From Gammaproteobacteria bacterium (lineage in GTDB: Bacteria; Pseudomonadota; Gammaproteobacteria; Steroidobacterales; JABDMI01): a stretch of 41,871 nucleotides of DNA. Positions within the stretch are counted from its first letter, which is position 1. Every line of letters starts with the position of its first letter. The notes below the pieces were generated by a model. It was not told the DNA's origin. It ran no database searches and saw only the letters and a program-made list of their open reading frames with translations. This document shows, piece by piece, positions 8,108-17,219 of this stretch. The stretch lies in contig JABDMI010000116.1 in the NCBI GenBank assembly GCA_013001575.1, positions 1-41,871 of the forward strand, in the 5' to 3' direction. Both the position numbers and the translations under genes were made by a program.

Positions 8108-9064
8108 ATGACTAGCACTGACGCAAACGAAGCTTCTCAGTCCTCCGCGACAGATGGGTTATTACCGCAGGTCACCCGCTTTCTTGACTACCTGCGTTTT
8201 GAAAAACAGGTTTCTCCCCACACCTTGAGCAATTATCGTCGTGACCTTAAAGCATTGGGTCTATTCTGTGCCGAGCAGTCCATCACGGAATGGCAGGCTC
8301 TGGACAGTAAGCAAGTGCGATTTTTTGCCGCAACTGCATTCAGACAAGGTCTCGGAGCCAGCAGTATCCAAAGACGTTTGTCGGCATGTCGCAGTTTTTT
8401 CAATTATTTATTGAAAGAAGGCGAGATCCAGAATAACCCGGCCACCGGTGTGCGCGCACCCAAGGCGCCCAAACGCTTGCCCAAAACCCTCGACGTTGAT
8501 CAAATGACCCGGCTTTTGAATATGACGGGCAAGGGCCCAACCTTTTTACGCGACAAAGCTATGCTCGAATTGTTATATTCCTCGGGTTTGCGTTTGGCCG
8601 AACTGGCCGCATTGGATATCAGTGATGTGGACATGGCGCAGGGCTTGTTGCGGGTGCTGGGTAAAGGCAACAAAACGCGCGTGGTACCGGTGGGCGCAAT
8701 GGCCCTGACAGCAATACAAGAATGGTTAACAGTTCGTACCGACTGGGTCAAAGACGCCGCAAACCGGGCACTGTTTGTGAGTAACCGTGGCAGTCGCATC
8801 AGTCATCGCAGTGTGCAACAACGGATTAAACACTGGGCCAAGAAACAGGGGCTGGACAGCAGTTTGCATCCCCATCAATTCCGCCACTCCTTCGCCTCGC
8901 ACATGCTGGAGTCGAGTAGTGATCTGCGGGCTGTGCAGGAATTGCTCGGACACGCCGACATCAGCACCACCCAGATCTACACGCACCTTGATTTTCAGCA
9001 TCTTGCCTCCATTTACGATAAAACCCATCCACGGGCCACCAAAAAGACCGACGAATCGTCCTGA
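8108..9064 (+). CDS. xerC: Tyrosine recombinase XerC
   Basis: A 318-residue site-specific recombinase that, with XerD, resolves chromosome dimers at dif. The N-terminal SAM-like core-binding domain ('FLDYLRFEKQVSPHTLSNYRRDL') is followed by the catalytic domain with the full tyrosine-recombinase set: Arg162 (SSGLRLAEL), Lys186 (GKGNKTR), His256-x-x-Arg259 (HPHQFRHSFA), His282 (LLGHADI) and nucleophile Tyr291 (TTQIYTHLD). A ~20-residue Ser/Asp-rich N-terminal tail precedes the domain. Genomic position after dapF and DUF484 marks it as XerC and not XerD. It is probably co-transcribed with DUF484. Confidence 0.96.
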   Translation: MTSTDANEASQSSATDGLLPQVTRFLDYLRFEKQVSPHTLSNYRRDLKALGLFCAEQSITEWQALDSKQVRFFAATAFRQGLGASSIQRRLSACRSFFNYLLKEGEIQNNPATGVRAPKAPKRLPKTLDVDQMTRLLNMTGKGPTFLRDKAMLELLYSSGLRLAELAALDISDVDMAQGLLRVLGKGNKTRVVPVGAMALTAIQEWLTVRTDWVKDAANRALFVSNRGSRISHRSVQQRIKHWAKKQGLDSSLHPHQFRHSFASHMLESSSDLRAVQELLGHADISTTQIYTHLDFQHLASIYDKTHPRATKKTDESS

Positions 9065-9093
9065 AGCACTGGCCCGACAAATAAGAGAACTGT

Positions 9094-9624
9094 ATGACAA
9101 CGATCGTTTCAGTCCGTAAGAACGGAAAAGTCGCCATTGGCGGCGATGGCCAGGTCACCCTGGGCAATACTGTCATGAAGGGCAATGCGAAAAAGGTTCG
9201 CCGTTTACACGGTGGCAAGGTATTGGCCGGGTTTGCCGGCGGTACCGCAGACGCCTTCACCATGTTTGAGCGCTTCGAGACCAAAATGAAAGAGCACAAC
9301 CGCTTGATGAAGGCCGCCGTGGAAATGGCCAAGGACTGGCGTTCTGACAAGTATTTGCGCCGTCTTGAGGCCTTGCTGGTGGTGGCCGATGCCGAATCCT
9401 CATTTATTATCTCTGGCAACGGGGATGTTATAGAGCCGGTGGATGATCTTATGGCGATTGGCTCAGGTGGCTCATTTGCACAAGCCGCTGCGCGTGCGCT
9501 TCTCGATAATACTGAGTTAGATGCCAGCGAGATAGTGGCAAAATCGCTGCAGATCGCAGCAGATATCTGCATTTATACCAATCCGGTAATGACCATCGAA
9601 GAATTGGAGAGCAATAAGGCCTAA
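9094..9624 (+). CDS. hslV: HslV (ClpQ) peptidase subunit of the HslUV protease
   Basis: A 176-residue proteasome-beta-like threonine peptidase forming double hexamer rings capped by HslU. The mature N-terminus after Met removal is Thr2 ('[23 protein letters not shown]'), the catalytic nucleophile, followed by the conserved '[13 protein letters not shown]' and '[11 protein letters not shown]'. The length is that of the family. It lies 29 bases after xerC. HslU follows, but only after an unusually long 193-base spacer. Confidence 0.98.
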   Translation: MTTIVSVRKNGKVAIGGDGQVTLGNTVMKGNAKKVRRLHGGKVLAGFAGGTADAFTMFERFETKMKEHNRLMKAAVEMAKDWRSDKYLRRLEALLVVADAESSFIISGNGDVIEPVDDLMAIGSGGSFAQAAARALLDNTELDASEIVAKSLQIAADICIYTNPVMTIEELESNKA

Positions 9625-9817
9625 AATTGCCGATTACGCAGGTATCAGCGCCTAATACGTGTTTAAATGTCGCGAAATTACATAAAGTAGCGATTCACCT
9701 AAAGTTTCGATTTACTACCATATAACAACAATTAGCACCATTTTGTCTACATTTAGCTTCAATATCAGCTGATTTTAGGTAAAAGTACCAAATTCACTAA
9801 CAAAAAAGGTTTTTATT
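9625..9817 (+). other. Long AT-rich hslV–hslU spacer with degenerate tandem repeat
   Basis: 193 bases with no ORF of note, visibly more AT-rich than its neighbours. Two adjacent 17-base copies (9679–9695 and 9696–9712) agree at 13 of 17 positions around the core AAAGTnnCGATT. The hslU Shine-Dalgarno AAAAAAGG lies at its right end, 8 bases from the ATG. No clear terminator hairpin or sigma-70/sigma-32 promoter stands out. In most relatives these two genes are nearly adjacent, so extra regulatory content is possible but unproven. Confidence 0.4.
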
Positions 9818-11140
9818 ATGTCCATGACCCCGCGCGAGATTGTGCAAGAACTGGATAATCATATTATTGGTCAAGACGCCGCCAAACGGGCGGTGGCCAT
9901 CGCATTACGCAATCGCTGGCGACGCGCCCAGGTTGAAGAGCCTTTGCGCAGCGAGATCACGCCCAAGAACATTTTGATGATCGGGCCTACCGGCGTAGGT
10001 AAAACCGAGATCGCCCGACGTCTGGCCAAACTCGCCAAAGCGCCGTTTGTAAAAGTCGAAGCCACCAAATTCACTGAAGTGGGTTATGTAGGACGCGAAG
10101 TGGATTCGATTATTCGTGACCTGGTCGACATGGCCGTGAACCAGACACGCGAAAGCGTCATTGAAAAATTACGTCCGCGCGCCGAAGACGCGGCCGAGGA
10201 TCGCATCCTGGATGCCTTGCTGCCACCGGCACGCTTTGGCGATGATGTCGAACAGGAAAAAGAAACCGATACGCGACAAAAATTTCGCAAAATGATGCGT
10301 GAAGGCAAGCTCGACGACAAGGAAATTGAAGTCGATACCAAAGCGGCATCCGTGGGCATTGAAATAATGGCACCTCCCGGAATGGAGGAAATGACGGGAC
10401 AATTACAATCAATGTTTCAAAACCTCGGTGGCGACAAGAAAAAACGTCGGCGCTTGAAAGTCAAAGATGCTTTAAAAATATTGATCGATGAAGAAGCCGC
10501 CAAACTTATTGATGAAGAAGAACTCAAACAGGAAGCTCTGAACGCGGTCGAGAACCACGGCATTGTGTTTGTGGATGAGTTCGACAAGATCGCCAAACTC
10601 AGCGATGCTTCAGGCGCGGGTGTCTCGCGTGAAGGTGTGCAACGCGACCTTTTGCCATTGGTGGAAGGCAGTACCGTGAATACCAAATATGGCATGATCA
10701 AAACCGATCATATTCTGTTTATCGCATCGGGAGCCTTTCATGTTGCCAAGCCATCTGACCTGATACCGGAACTGCAAGGTCGTTTTCCGATCCGGGTTGA
10801 GCTGGAAGCCTTGACCGTTGATGATTTTGTCAAGATCCTGACCGAGACCGATGCCTCCTTAACCACGCAATACAAGGCCTTACTCGCTACGGAAGAACTG
10901 GATGTGAATTTCTCGCAAGCCGGCATCCAACGCCTGGCTGAAGTGGCATTCAAAGCCAATGAGAAAATGGAGAATATCGGAGCACGTCGCTTACACACCG
11001 TGATGGAGCGATTACTGGAGCAATTGTCCTTCGATGCGTCGGACAAACACGAGAATGCAGTCGAGATTGATGCCGCCTACGTGGATAAGCAACTTGAAGC
11101 CCTGGTCGAGGATGAAGACCTAAGTCGCTATATTTTGTAA
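9818..11140 (+). CDS. hslU: HslU (ClpY) AAA+ unfoldase subunit
   Basis: A 440-residue AAA+ ATPase that unfolds substrates and feeds them into HslV. '[34 protein letters not shown]' is the family N-terminus. Walker A is GPTGVGKT (56–63), followed by the pore-loop motif GYVGREVDS and Walker B '[10 protein letters not shown]'. A charged I-domain lies near residues 110–230. The sensor-2 region '[14 protein letters not shown]' and the C-terminal 'DLSRYIL' tail that docks into HslV are intact. The length is normal. The start is supported by AAAAAAGG upstream of the ATG. Confidence 0.98.
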   Translation: MSMTPREIVQELDNHIIGQDAAKRAVAIALRNRWRRAQVEEPLRSEITPKNILMIGPTGVGKTEIARRLAKLAKAPFVKVEATKFTEVGYVGREVDSIIRDLVDMAVNQTRESVIEKLRPRAEDAAEDRILDALLPPARFGDDVEQEKETDTRQKFRKMMREGKLDDKEIEVDTKAASVGIEIMAPPGMEEMTGQLQSMFQNLGGDKKKRRRLKVKDALKILIDEEAAKLIDEEELKQEALNAVENHGIVFVDEFDKIAKLSDASGAGVSREGVQRDLLPLVEGSTVNTKYGMIKTDHILFIASGAFHVAKPSDLIPELQGRFPIRVELEALTVDDFVKILTETDASLTTQYKALLATEELDVNFSQAGIQRLAEVAFKANEKMENIGARRLHTVMERLLEQLSFDASDKHENAVEIDAAYVDKQLEALVEDEDLSRYIL

Positions 11141-11173
11141 GGTGGTAGCGAAACGATTCGTAATAAATTGCGT

Positions 11174-11243
11174 AGGATGGGCAAAACGGAGTGTGCCCAT
11201 CACCTAAATAAAAAAACATGGGCGCGCAGGCTTTGCCCATCCT
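11174..11243. repeat. REP-like double palindrome after hslU
   Basis: Nested inverted repeats. The outer arms AGGATGGGCAAA (11174–11185) and TTTGCCCATCCT (11232–11243) pair perfectly over 12 bp. A left hairpin is formed by GATGGGCA (11176–11183) and TGCCCATC (11194–11201). A right hairpin is formed by ATGGGC (11218–11223) and GCCCAT (11235–11240). The GTAGGATGGGCA...TGCCCATC type of sequence is a familiar intergenic repeat in many Proteobacteria. I saw only this one copy in the window. It may also act as an mRNA-stabilising or terminating structure after hslU. Confidence 0.75.
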
Positions 11244-11260
11244 GCATGGTGTAATTAAAA

Positions 11261-11635
11261 ATGACCCAACCCATCCCAACCGAAATTAAAATGCGCCAGG
11301 AATCCCGCTTGCTGGAGGTCCGTTTTGATGACGGGCAAACATTTAGCTTAAGCTGGGAATACTTACGCGTGTTCTCGCCCTCGGCGGAAGTGCGCGGACA
11401 CAGCCCGACCCAGGCGGTATTGCAAGTGGATAAAGGCGACATTCGCATTGTGCGTATCGAACCGGTTGGCCAATACGCATTACGACTGGAATTTGATGAT
11501 GGGCATAATACGGGTTTGTATTCCTGGTCATATTTGTACGAACTTGGCGTAAAATACCCGCAGAACTGGCAAGAATATCTGGATAAATTGAAAGCCGCAG
11601 GTCATTCCCATCCCGACATGCCTTCGCCAGATTAA
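11261..11635 (+). CDS. DUF971 (gamma-butyrobetaine hydroxylase N-terminal-like) protein
   Basis: A 124-residue small protein of the DUF971 family, whose fold equals the N-terminal domain of gamma-butyrobetaine hydroxylase. It shows the characteristic 'LEVRFDDGQTFSLSWEYLRVFSPSAEV' start and the 'YALRLEFDDGHNTGLYSWSYLYELG' motif. Proteins of this family occur next to hslVU/ubiE in Gammaproteobacteria and have been proposed to act in iron–sulfur or redox contexts; the role is not settled. There is no Cys cluster in this copy. It lies 22 bases before ubiE and is likely in the same transcript. Confidence 0.93.
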   Translation: MTQPIPTEIKMRQESRLLEVRFDDGQTFSLSWEYLRVFSPSAEVRGHSPTQAVLQVDKGDIRIVRIEPVGQYALRLEFDDGHNTGLYSWSYLYELGVKYPQNWQEYLDKLKAAGHSHPDMPSPD

Positions 11636-11657
11636 CCGCAACAGATAAAGACCCACT

Positions 11658-12413
11658 ATGAGCAAATCTGAAAAAAATACCACCCATTTCGGGTATCAGG
11701 AAGTACCGGTCGACGAAAAACAAGACAAGGTCAAAGGTGTTTTTGATTCGGTCGCCAAAAATTACGACATCATGAACGACCTGATGTCTTTGGGTGTGCA
11801 TCGGCTGTGGAAAAAATTCACTTTAGAACAAACCGGATTACGTGAAGGCATGCAAGCCCTGGATGTTGCCGGTGGTACGGGTGACATCGCGATCGGTTTG
11901 GCCAAACAGGTAGGGCCAAGCGGTCATGTCATCCTGACCGATATTAACGAGAATATGCTGGAAGTCGGACGCGATCGTTTGATCGATGCCGGTATTGGCG
12001 GCAATGTGTCGTTTCAAACCGCGAATGCCGAAGACTTACCGTTTGATGACAACAGTTTTGATTGTGTGAGCATCGCCTTTGGCTTACGCAATGTAACGGA
12101 CAAAGACAAAGCCCTGCGCTCCATGCACCGTGTATTGAAACCGGGCGGGCGCTTGTTGGTGTTGGAGTTTTCCAAGCCAGTCGCTCCGGGACTGGGGCCA
12201 GTCTATGACACCTATTCGTTCAAGATCTTACCCTTACTGGGAAAACTGGTGGCCAGGGATTCTGAAAGTTACCAATATCTGGCCGAATCGATCCGTATGC
12301 ACCCGGATCAGGAAACACTCAAACAAATGCTCACGGATGCGGGTTTTGCCAGAGTCCGTTACCAAAACCTGACTGGCGGTATTGTGGCATTGCACAGAGG
12401 GTACAAGATCTAA
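11658..12413 (+). CDS. ubiE: Ubiquinone/menaquinone C-methyltransferase UbiE
   Basis: A 251-residue class I SAM-dependent methyltransferase that C-methylates the benzoquinol ring in ubiquinone (and demethylmenaquinone) synthesis. It contains the family signature '[23 protein letters not shown]', the SAM glycine loop '[16 protein letters not shown]', and the C-terminal '[21 protein letters not shown]' and '[14 protein letters not shown]' ending seen in nearly all UbiE proteins. It is the first of a tight ubiE–ubiJ–ubiB unit, with only 4 bases to the next start. Confidence 0.98.
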   Translation: MSKSEKNTTHFGYQEVPVDEKQDKVKGVFDSVAKNYDIMNDLMSLGVHRLWKKFTLEQTGLREGMQALDVAGGTGDIAIGLAKQVGPSGHVILTDINENMLEVGRDRLIDAGIGGNVSFQTANAEDLPFDDNSFDCVSIAFGLRNVTDKDKALRSMHRVLKPGGRLLVLEFSKPVAPGLGPVYDTYSFKILPLLGKLVARDSESYQYLAESIRMHPDQETLKQMLTDAGFARVRYQNLTGGIVALHRGYKI

Positions 12414-12417
12414 GACC

Positions 12418-12993
12418 ATGTTAGTCGAAGCCGCCGTTCCCCATATTGAAACCTTATTGAATCGCAAATTACGCGATTCGGTCACGGCGCGTGAATTTTG
12501 TAAAACCTTGAGCGGCAAAGTGCTTGAGATAAATATCACTGAAGTGCCAGAACGTATTTTGCTGGCCCCGCTGGGCGAGAGTATCGAAATTTTGACCGAT
12601 GCGGACATGAAAGCCCAGGTGGTTTTCAGTGGTTCGGTTTTTACGTTTATGCAAGCCACTCAGCAAAAACCACTGGAACTGGTGCGCGCGGGTAAATTAA
12701 CCATGAAAGGGGATGCCGTACTGGCGGGCCAATTTCAACGCTTGATCGAACTGGCGATGCCGGATTGGCAAGAAGAGCTAGCCAAACTTTTCGGGGATTA
12801 CGTCGGTCCGCAGCTCAGTAATGTCTTGCAAGGATTGGCGAGTATCGGGCAAGAACTGTTTAAAAGTTTTGAGCAGACGACAAAACCCGAAACTCAAGCC
12901 GAATCGCCACCCGCCCAGGAAGAATTCGAGCAATTTTCAGAGGATCTGGACACCTTACAAAAAGATCTTGATGAGCTGGATAAGTCTTGTTGA
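12418..12993 (+). CDS. ubiJ: Ubiquinone biosynthesis accessory factor UbiJ (SCP2 domain)
   Basis: A 191-residue protein with an N-terminal SCP2 lipid-binding domain (about 15–110: 'LNRKLRDS', 'LLAPLGESIEILTD', 'LVRAGKLTMKGDAVLAGQFQRL') and an acidic coiled-coil C-terminus. UbiJ forms a soluble multiprotein complex with UbiK and the hydroxylases, binding the prenyl tail. I chose the ATG at 12418, four bases after the ubiE stop, over an upstream in-frame ATG inside ubiE. The last 7 bases overlap the ubiB start, which implies translational coupling. Confidence 0.93.
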   Translation: MLVEAAVPHIETLLNRKLRDSVTAREFCKTLSGKVLEINITEVPERILLAPLGESIEILTDADMKAQVVFSGSVFTFMQATQQKPLELVRAGKLTMKGDAVLAGQFQRLIELAMPDWQEELAKLFGDYVGPQLSNVLQGLASIGQELFKSFEQTTKPETQAESPPAQEEFEQFSEDLDTLQKDLDELDKSC

Positions 12994-14621
12994 TCCGGCC
13001 CAAACAATTCTGGCGTCTGTTGCAGATCCAGCGCGTATTGGTAAAGCATGGCTTGATCGAAGTCATCAAAGCCACACATTTATTCCGCCCCGTACGTTTT
13101 CTGTTTTATATATTCCCTTCCAACTGGTTTGTTGATAAAAATAAACCATTAGGCGCCCGCATTCGCGAAGCCCTGGAAGAGCTTGGTCCAGTATTTGTGA
13201 AGTTTGGTCAGGCCGTATCCACCCGGGTCGATCTCTTGCCACCGGAAATTGCACTTGAATTGGCCAAACTACAGGATGCGGTGCCACCATTCCCGTCCGA
13301 GCAGGCTAAAGACATTCTTGAACAAGCATTCGCACAACCACTCAATGCAGTGTTTGCGACCTTTGAAGACCAGCCATTGGCGGCGGCTTCCATTGCCCAG
13401 GTGCATGCAGCAACCTTGCACGACGGAAAAGATGTTGTGGTCAAGGTCTTGCGGCCCGGCGTCGAGGCGCTGGTCGCACAAGATGTGGATGTATTAAAAG
13501 ACCTCGCAAAACTTGCAGATGCTTACTGGAGCGAGAGCAAGCGCTTGCGTCCGATCGAAGTGGTGAGTGAATACGAAAAAACCATTTTCGACGAGCTGGA
13601 TCTGATGCGTGAGGCGTCCAACGGGGCGCAACTCAGGCGCAACCATGAAAAGATTGACGCTTTGTATGTGCCGGAAGTGTATTTTGATTATTGTCGGAAA
13701 AATGTTCTGGTCATGCAACGCGTGTACGGTATTCCGATCGGGCAAGTCAGTGAATTCCATCAACGCAATGTGAATATGCGGCGTTTGTCTGAACGCGGGG
13801 TGGAGATTTTCTTTACCCAGGTATTCAAACACAATTTTTTCCATGCCGATATGCACCCCGGCAATATTTTTGTGAATGTCGATGACCCGGAAGACCCGAA
13901 ATACATCGCTATTGATTTCGGAATTGTCGGCACACTCACGCCGAATGACCAGAATTACCTGGCACAGAATTTTATCGCCTTTTTTAATCGTGATTACAAG
14001 CGCGTGGCCGAACTGCACGTGGAGTCGGGCTGGGTCCCGGAAGGTACCCGGGTTAATGAATTTGAAACCGCGATCCGTACCGTGTGTGAACCGATTTTCA
14101 ACAAGCCTCTGAAAGAGATCTCGTTTGGCAATTTCCTGCTCAGTCTGTTCAATACTGCCCGACGTTTTGACATGGAGGTCCAGCCGCAGCTGGTGTTGCT
14201 GCAAAAAACCATATTTAATATTGAAGGTCTGGGGCGACAGTTGTATCCTGATCTGGACCTGTGGCAAACCGCCAAACCCTTTTTGGAGAGCTGGATGAAA
14301 GAACGTTATGGCCCGATGGCCGCCATCGATAAAATTCGCGAAGACCTGCCGGAAATGGGCGAGGCCTTGCAGGTGGCGCCGCAGCTGGCCTTCCATACCT
14401 TACAAAAAATGGCCGATGGAAAACTGGTGGTGCAGGCCAAAGGCAAACAGCTGGAAAAGATCCAGCAACAACTGGTCGACAATCAGAAAAAAACCAAAGG
14501 CAATATTCTGGCTGGATCATTATTTATCGGAGCAACGGTCTTGCTCGGAACCGCTTTCCAGCCGCTGTGGCTGGGCTGGGGCATGATGATAATTTCACTA
14601 GCCATTTTTGCTCGCAGCTAG
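12987..14621 (+). CDS. ubiB: UbiB atypical kinase/ATPase for ubiquinone synthesis
   Basis: A 544-residue protein-kinase-like ATPase of the ABC1/ADCK family, tethered to the inner membrane. The KxGQ motif ('VFVKFGQAVSTRVDLLP'), the Ala-rich loop 'AAASIAQVH', the catalytic-loop equivalent 'HADMHPGNIFV' and the metal motif 'AIDFGIVG' are all present. The C-terminal hydrophobic pair ('ILAGSLFIGATVLLG', 'LGWGMMIISLAIFA') supplies the membrane anchors. There is no ATG near the N-terminus, so the TTG at 12987 (or the next TTG) is the start, within the ubiJ stop region. The family N-terminus 'RLLQIQRVLVKHGL' supports this. Confidence 0.97.
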   Translation: MLIRPKQFWRLLQIQRVLVKHGLIEVIKATHLFRPVRFLFYIFPSNWFVDKNKPLGARIREALEELGPVFVKFGQAVSTRVDLLPPEIALELAKLQDAVPPFPSEQAKDILEQAFAQPLNAVFATFEDQPLAAASIAQVHAATLHDGKDVVVKVLRPGVEALVAQDVDVLKDLAKLADAYWSESKRLRPIEVVSEYEKTIFDELDLMREASNGAQLRRNHEKIDALYVPEVYFDYCRKNVLVMQRVYGIPIGQVSEFHQRNVNMRRLSERGVEIFFTQVFKHNFFHADMHPGNIFVNVDDPEDPKYIAIDFGIVGTLTPNDQNYLAQNFIAFFNRDYKRVAELHVESGWVPEGTRVNEFETAIRTVCEPIFNKPLKEISFGNFLLSLFNTARRFDMEVQPQLVLLQKTIFNIEGLGRQLYPDLDLWQTAKPFLESWMKERYGPMAAIDKIREDLPEMGEALQVAPQLAFHTLQKMADGKLVVQAKGKQLEKIQQQLVDNQKKTKGNILAGSLFIGATVLLGTAFQPLWLGWGMMIISLAIFARS

Positions 14622-14648
14622 GTGCATGAATTGCATCACCGTTGTTAG

Positions 14649-15419
14649 ATGTTCAGATTACCGTTCTTAGTACTGATTTGCACAAGTCTGTTATTGTCAG
14701 CTTGTGCTACAGCCCAACAAGTGGCCAATCAACAAAGCAGTTTGCATCAATACCGGCCTTTACCGGATCTGGATAATCAGGAAACCGTGGTGTTATTACA
14801 CGGTTTGAATCGCACGGCACGTTCAATGCGACCGCTGGCAAGCAGTCTTCAGGCCAATGGCTATAGCGTCTGCAATATTGATTATCCATCACGTTATTTT
14901 GAACTCAATGTCTTGGCCATGGAATATGTGTTGCCCCGCATTCGGAACTGTGTGACTGATCCATCAGGGGTGCTGCATTTTGTAACCCATTCCATGGGCG
15001 GCATGCTGGTTAGAAGTCTGGATGCCCATTTATCAGAATTCACTACCGGACATCTGGTGATGCTGAGTCCGCCCAATAAAGGCAGTGAAGTGGTGGATGT
15101 ATTCGCCCATAATCGCTTGTTTATGCAAAGCGCCGGCCCGGCCGGCAGTCGCCTCGGCACTGATCCCGACAGTTTGCCCAGCACTTTACCTCAGCCATCA
15201 ATGCCATTTGGAGTGATTGCGGCAAAGCACAGTAACAGTGCGATGTCATGGGTATTACCGGGTGACGATGACGGTAAAGTTACCCTGGAAAACATGAAAC
15301 TCGAAAGCATGCAGGATTTTATTGTGATCGGAAACACGCATTCCTTCATGATGCGGGATGCCGACGCAATCCGGCAGGTTTTGCATTTCCTCAGACAAGG
15401 TAAATTCAAACACAATTGA
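14649..15419 (+). CDS. Alpha/beta-hydrolase lipoprotein (lipase-like)
   Basis: A 256-residue protein with a lipoprotein signal ('FRLPFLVLICTSLLLSAC', Cys19, Ala at +2, so outer-membrane sorting is likely). The alpha/beta-hydrolase core has an oxyanion-region 'VVLLHGLNRTARSM', a nucleophile elbow 'THSMGG', a candidate acid in 'GDDDGKVT' and a His in 'GNTHSFMM'. This pattern resembles bacterial triacylglycerol lipase/esterase-like proteins of roughly 200–260 residues. The substrate is probably an acyl ester at the cell envelope; this is an inference from the fold. It starts 27 bases after ubiB, and its stop codon is almost at the next in-frame region. Confidence 0.85.
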   Translation: MFRLPFLVLICTSLLLSACATAQQVANQQSSLHQYRPLPDLDNQETVVLLHGLNRTARSMRPLASSLQANGYSVCNIDYPSRYFELNVLAMEYVLPRIRNCVTDPSGVLHFVTHSMGGMLVRSLDAHLSEFTTGHLVMLSPPNKGSEVVDVFAHNRLFMQSAGPAGSRLGTDPDSLPSTLPQPSMPFGVIAAKHSNSAMSWVLPGDDDGKVTLENMKLESMQDFIVIGNTHSFMMRDADAIRQVLHFLRQGKFKHN

Positions 15420-15481
15420 TCTCCGTCAACGATCGGGGGTGTGCAAACGCTATACTTGACCGCCATGCAAACAGGAAGGCA

Positions 15482-16150
15482 ATGGTAAACCTAATCGATA
15501 AACAGCAACTCACCAGTACCAGGATCATGCAATGGATCACGGTGATTCTGCGGGTACTTCTGTTTATTGGCGCGATAATACTGTTTGTACAAAACAAATT
15601 CTTGCCGGCATTGACCACTTGTGGAATTATTCTGGCCACTTTTACGCCGCGGTTACTCGGTCATTCCCTGCGCGTGACCGTTCCGGTTGAATTCGAATTC
15701 CTGGCGGTGGTATTTATTTATGCCTCACTGTTTTTGGGCGAGGTTGGAGGCTACTATCAAGTGTACTGGTGGTGGGACCTGATGTTGCATCTGGCCTCCG
15801 GGTTTATTGCGGGTATCTTTGGCTTTGTTCTGGTGCATGTGTTAAATGAAAATGACAATATCGGCATGCACCTGAATCCCGGCTTTGTGGCTTTTTTTGC
15901 TTTTTTGTTTTCGCTGGGCCTCGGAGTGATCTGGGAATTATTCGAATACATCATGGATGTGGTGTTTGGTATGAACATGACCAAAACGGGCCTGGACGAT
16001 ACGATGGAAGATATTTTTATTGCCTTGATCGGAGCTCTGGTTATCTCGGTGATTGGCTATATTTTTTTAAAACGCAACAAACCCACCCGCTTCTTTGAGC
16101 GCTGGGTGTACAAATTTGTAAAACAAAACCCGCAACTATTCAAAAACTGA
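15482..16150 (+). CDS. Six-helix inner-membrane protein (DUF2238/YjdF-like)
   Basis: About 222 residues with six hydrophobic helices. I chose the ATG at 15482, supported by AGGAAGG at 15473–15479, over a TTG at 15416 that overlaps the previous gene. Conserved-looking polar motifs lie inside or beside helices: 'WWWDLMLHLASGF' and 'WELFEYIMD'. The D-x-x-x-H...G and W-E-x-x-E pattern recalls the DUF2238/YjdF family of unknown function. Acidic and His residues in the membrane plane suggest metal or ion handling, but this is speculative. It ends shortly before rssA, in the same direction. Confidence 0.75.
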   Translation: MVNLIDKQQLTSTRIMQWITVILRVLLFIGAIILFVQNKFLPALTTCGIILATFTPRLLGHSLRVTVPVEFEFLAVVFIYASLFLGEVGGYYQVYWWWDLMLHLASGFIAGIFGFVLVHVLNENDNIGMHLNPGFVAFFAFLFSLGLGVIWELFEYIMDVVFGMNMTKTGLDDTMEDIFIALIGALVISVIGYIFLKRNKPTRFFERWVYKFVKQNPQLFKN

Positions 16151-16166
16151 TCACTTGACGGACATT

Positions 16167-17111
16167 ATGCAAAAACCATCTCGAAAAATCGGCTTGATAC
16201 TTGGAAGTGGCTCGGCCCGCGGCATGTGCCACATTGGTGTAATAAGAGCTCTGGAAGAGATCGACATCGTGCCGGATATAGTGGTGGGTTGTTCGGTCGG
16301 AGCCCTGGTAGGCGCCTCTTACTTGCATGGCAAGCTCGAGCAAATGGAAAAATGGGCGCTCTCATTGAACAAGCGCACGATTGCCAGTTATTTCGACCTG
16401 AATTTTTCATTTCACGGGTTTGTGAAAAAAGAACGCATGCAGGAGTTCTACCAGGAACATGTTTGTGGTCCGCATAAATTGATCAGCCAGATGGATAAGC
16501 CGTTTGCAGCCGTGGCGTGTGACTTGAGCAGTGGCGAAGAGGTCTGGTTGAAGCACGGGCAGGTGCTGGACGCAATTTGGGCAAGTATGTCTTACCCAGG
16601 ATTATATCCGGCATACTGGCACGAAGAGCGCTGGCTGGTGGATGGCGGGTTGGTCAACCCGGTGCCGGTGTCTCTGGCCAAGTCTCTGGGTGCCGACGTG
16701 ACCATTGCGGTCAATCTCAATGCGGATATAGCAACCAGTCATGAGCTGAACGAGCATGTGGAAGATACAGATCATCCAGTAAACGTATCAAACAATGTTG
16801 ACGATACTTTTATCACAAAAGCAAAACGGAATTTCAGGCAGGTAACCAGCAATTGGTTGAGTTCAGACGATGATCCTGATAACGGATTCGAGAAGCCCAA
16901 GGTCTTTGATGTGATCGCCAGTTCAATCAACATTATGCAAGATCGCCTGACCCGAAGTCGCCTGGTTGGCGATCCGCCGGATATTGTCTTGGCTCCGCGC
17001 TTATCCGAAATCGGTTTGCTGGAACTGTATAAGGCCAAAGATGCAATCGCTGAGGGTGAGGCATGTGTCAAACGTCTCAGAGAAGAGATCGATTACCGGG
17101 TCAATGGCTAG
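16167..17111 (+). CDS. rssA: Patatin-like phospholipase, RssA type
   Basis: About 314 residues. The ATG at 16167 is preferred over a TTG four codons upstream. The glycine-rich oxyanion motif is GSGSARG, the catalytic serine sits in GCSVG, and the Asp of the dyad in 'LVDGGLVNPVP'. The match to E. coli RssA extends over the whole chain ('IGVIRALEEIDI', 'LSSGEEVWLKHG', 'SLAKSLGADVTIAVNL', 'DRLTRSRLVGDPPDI'). The protein is cytoplasmic and acts on phospholipid or acyl esters; the physiological role is unclear. An acidic insertion near residues 190–235 is poorly conserved. A strong hairpin terminator follows. Confidence 0.92.
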   Translation: MQKPSRKIGLILGSGSARGMCHIGVIRALEEIDIVPDIVVGCSVGALVGASYLHGKLEQMEKWALSLNKRTIASYFDLNFSFHGFVKKERMQEFYQEHVCGPHKLISQMDKPFAAVACDLSSGEEVWLKHGQVLDAIWASMSYPGLYPAYWHEERWLVDGGLVNPVPVSLAKSLGADVTIAVNLNADIATSHELNEHVEDTDHPVNVSNNVDDTFITKAKRNFRQVTSNWLSSDDDPDNGFEKPKVFDVIASSINIMQDRLTRSRLVGDPPDIVLAPRLSEIGLLELYKAKDAIAEGEACVKRLREEIDYRVNG

Positions 17112-17164
17112 GCACTGCCGCTTCAGTCTGCACAATTCAAGGTACAATAGCGCGTGCATTTAGC

Positions 17165-17191
17165 AGGTCAGCCACACGGTTGACCTTTTTT
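17165..17191 (+). terminator. Intrinsic terminator between rssA and DMT transporter
   Basis: A stem AGGTCAGCC / GGTTGACCT (17165–17173 and 17178–17186; 9 pairs including one G·T) with loop ACAC runs directly into TTTTTT. A TACAAT box (17143–17148) lies just upstream, so the hairpin could terminate rssA or lie within the leader of the following transporter gene. Confidence 0.9.
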
Positions 17192-17219
17192 ATTTTCAGG
17201 TTATTTAGAGTTTTCCACT

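Noticed and set aside
13494-14396. 300-codon minus-strand ORF inside ubiB
   Set aside because: It is the antisense shadow of ubiB, whose kinase motifs are all intact on the plus strand.
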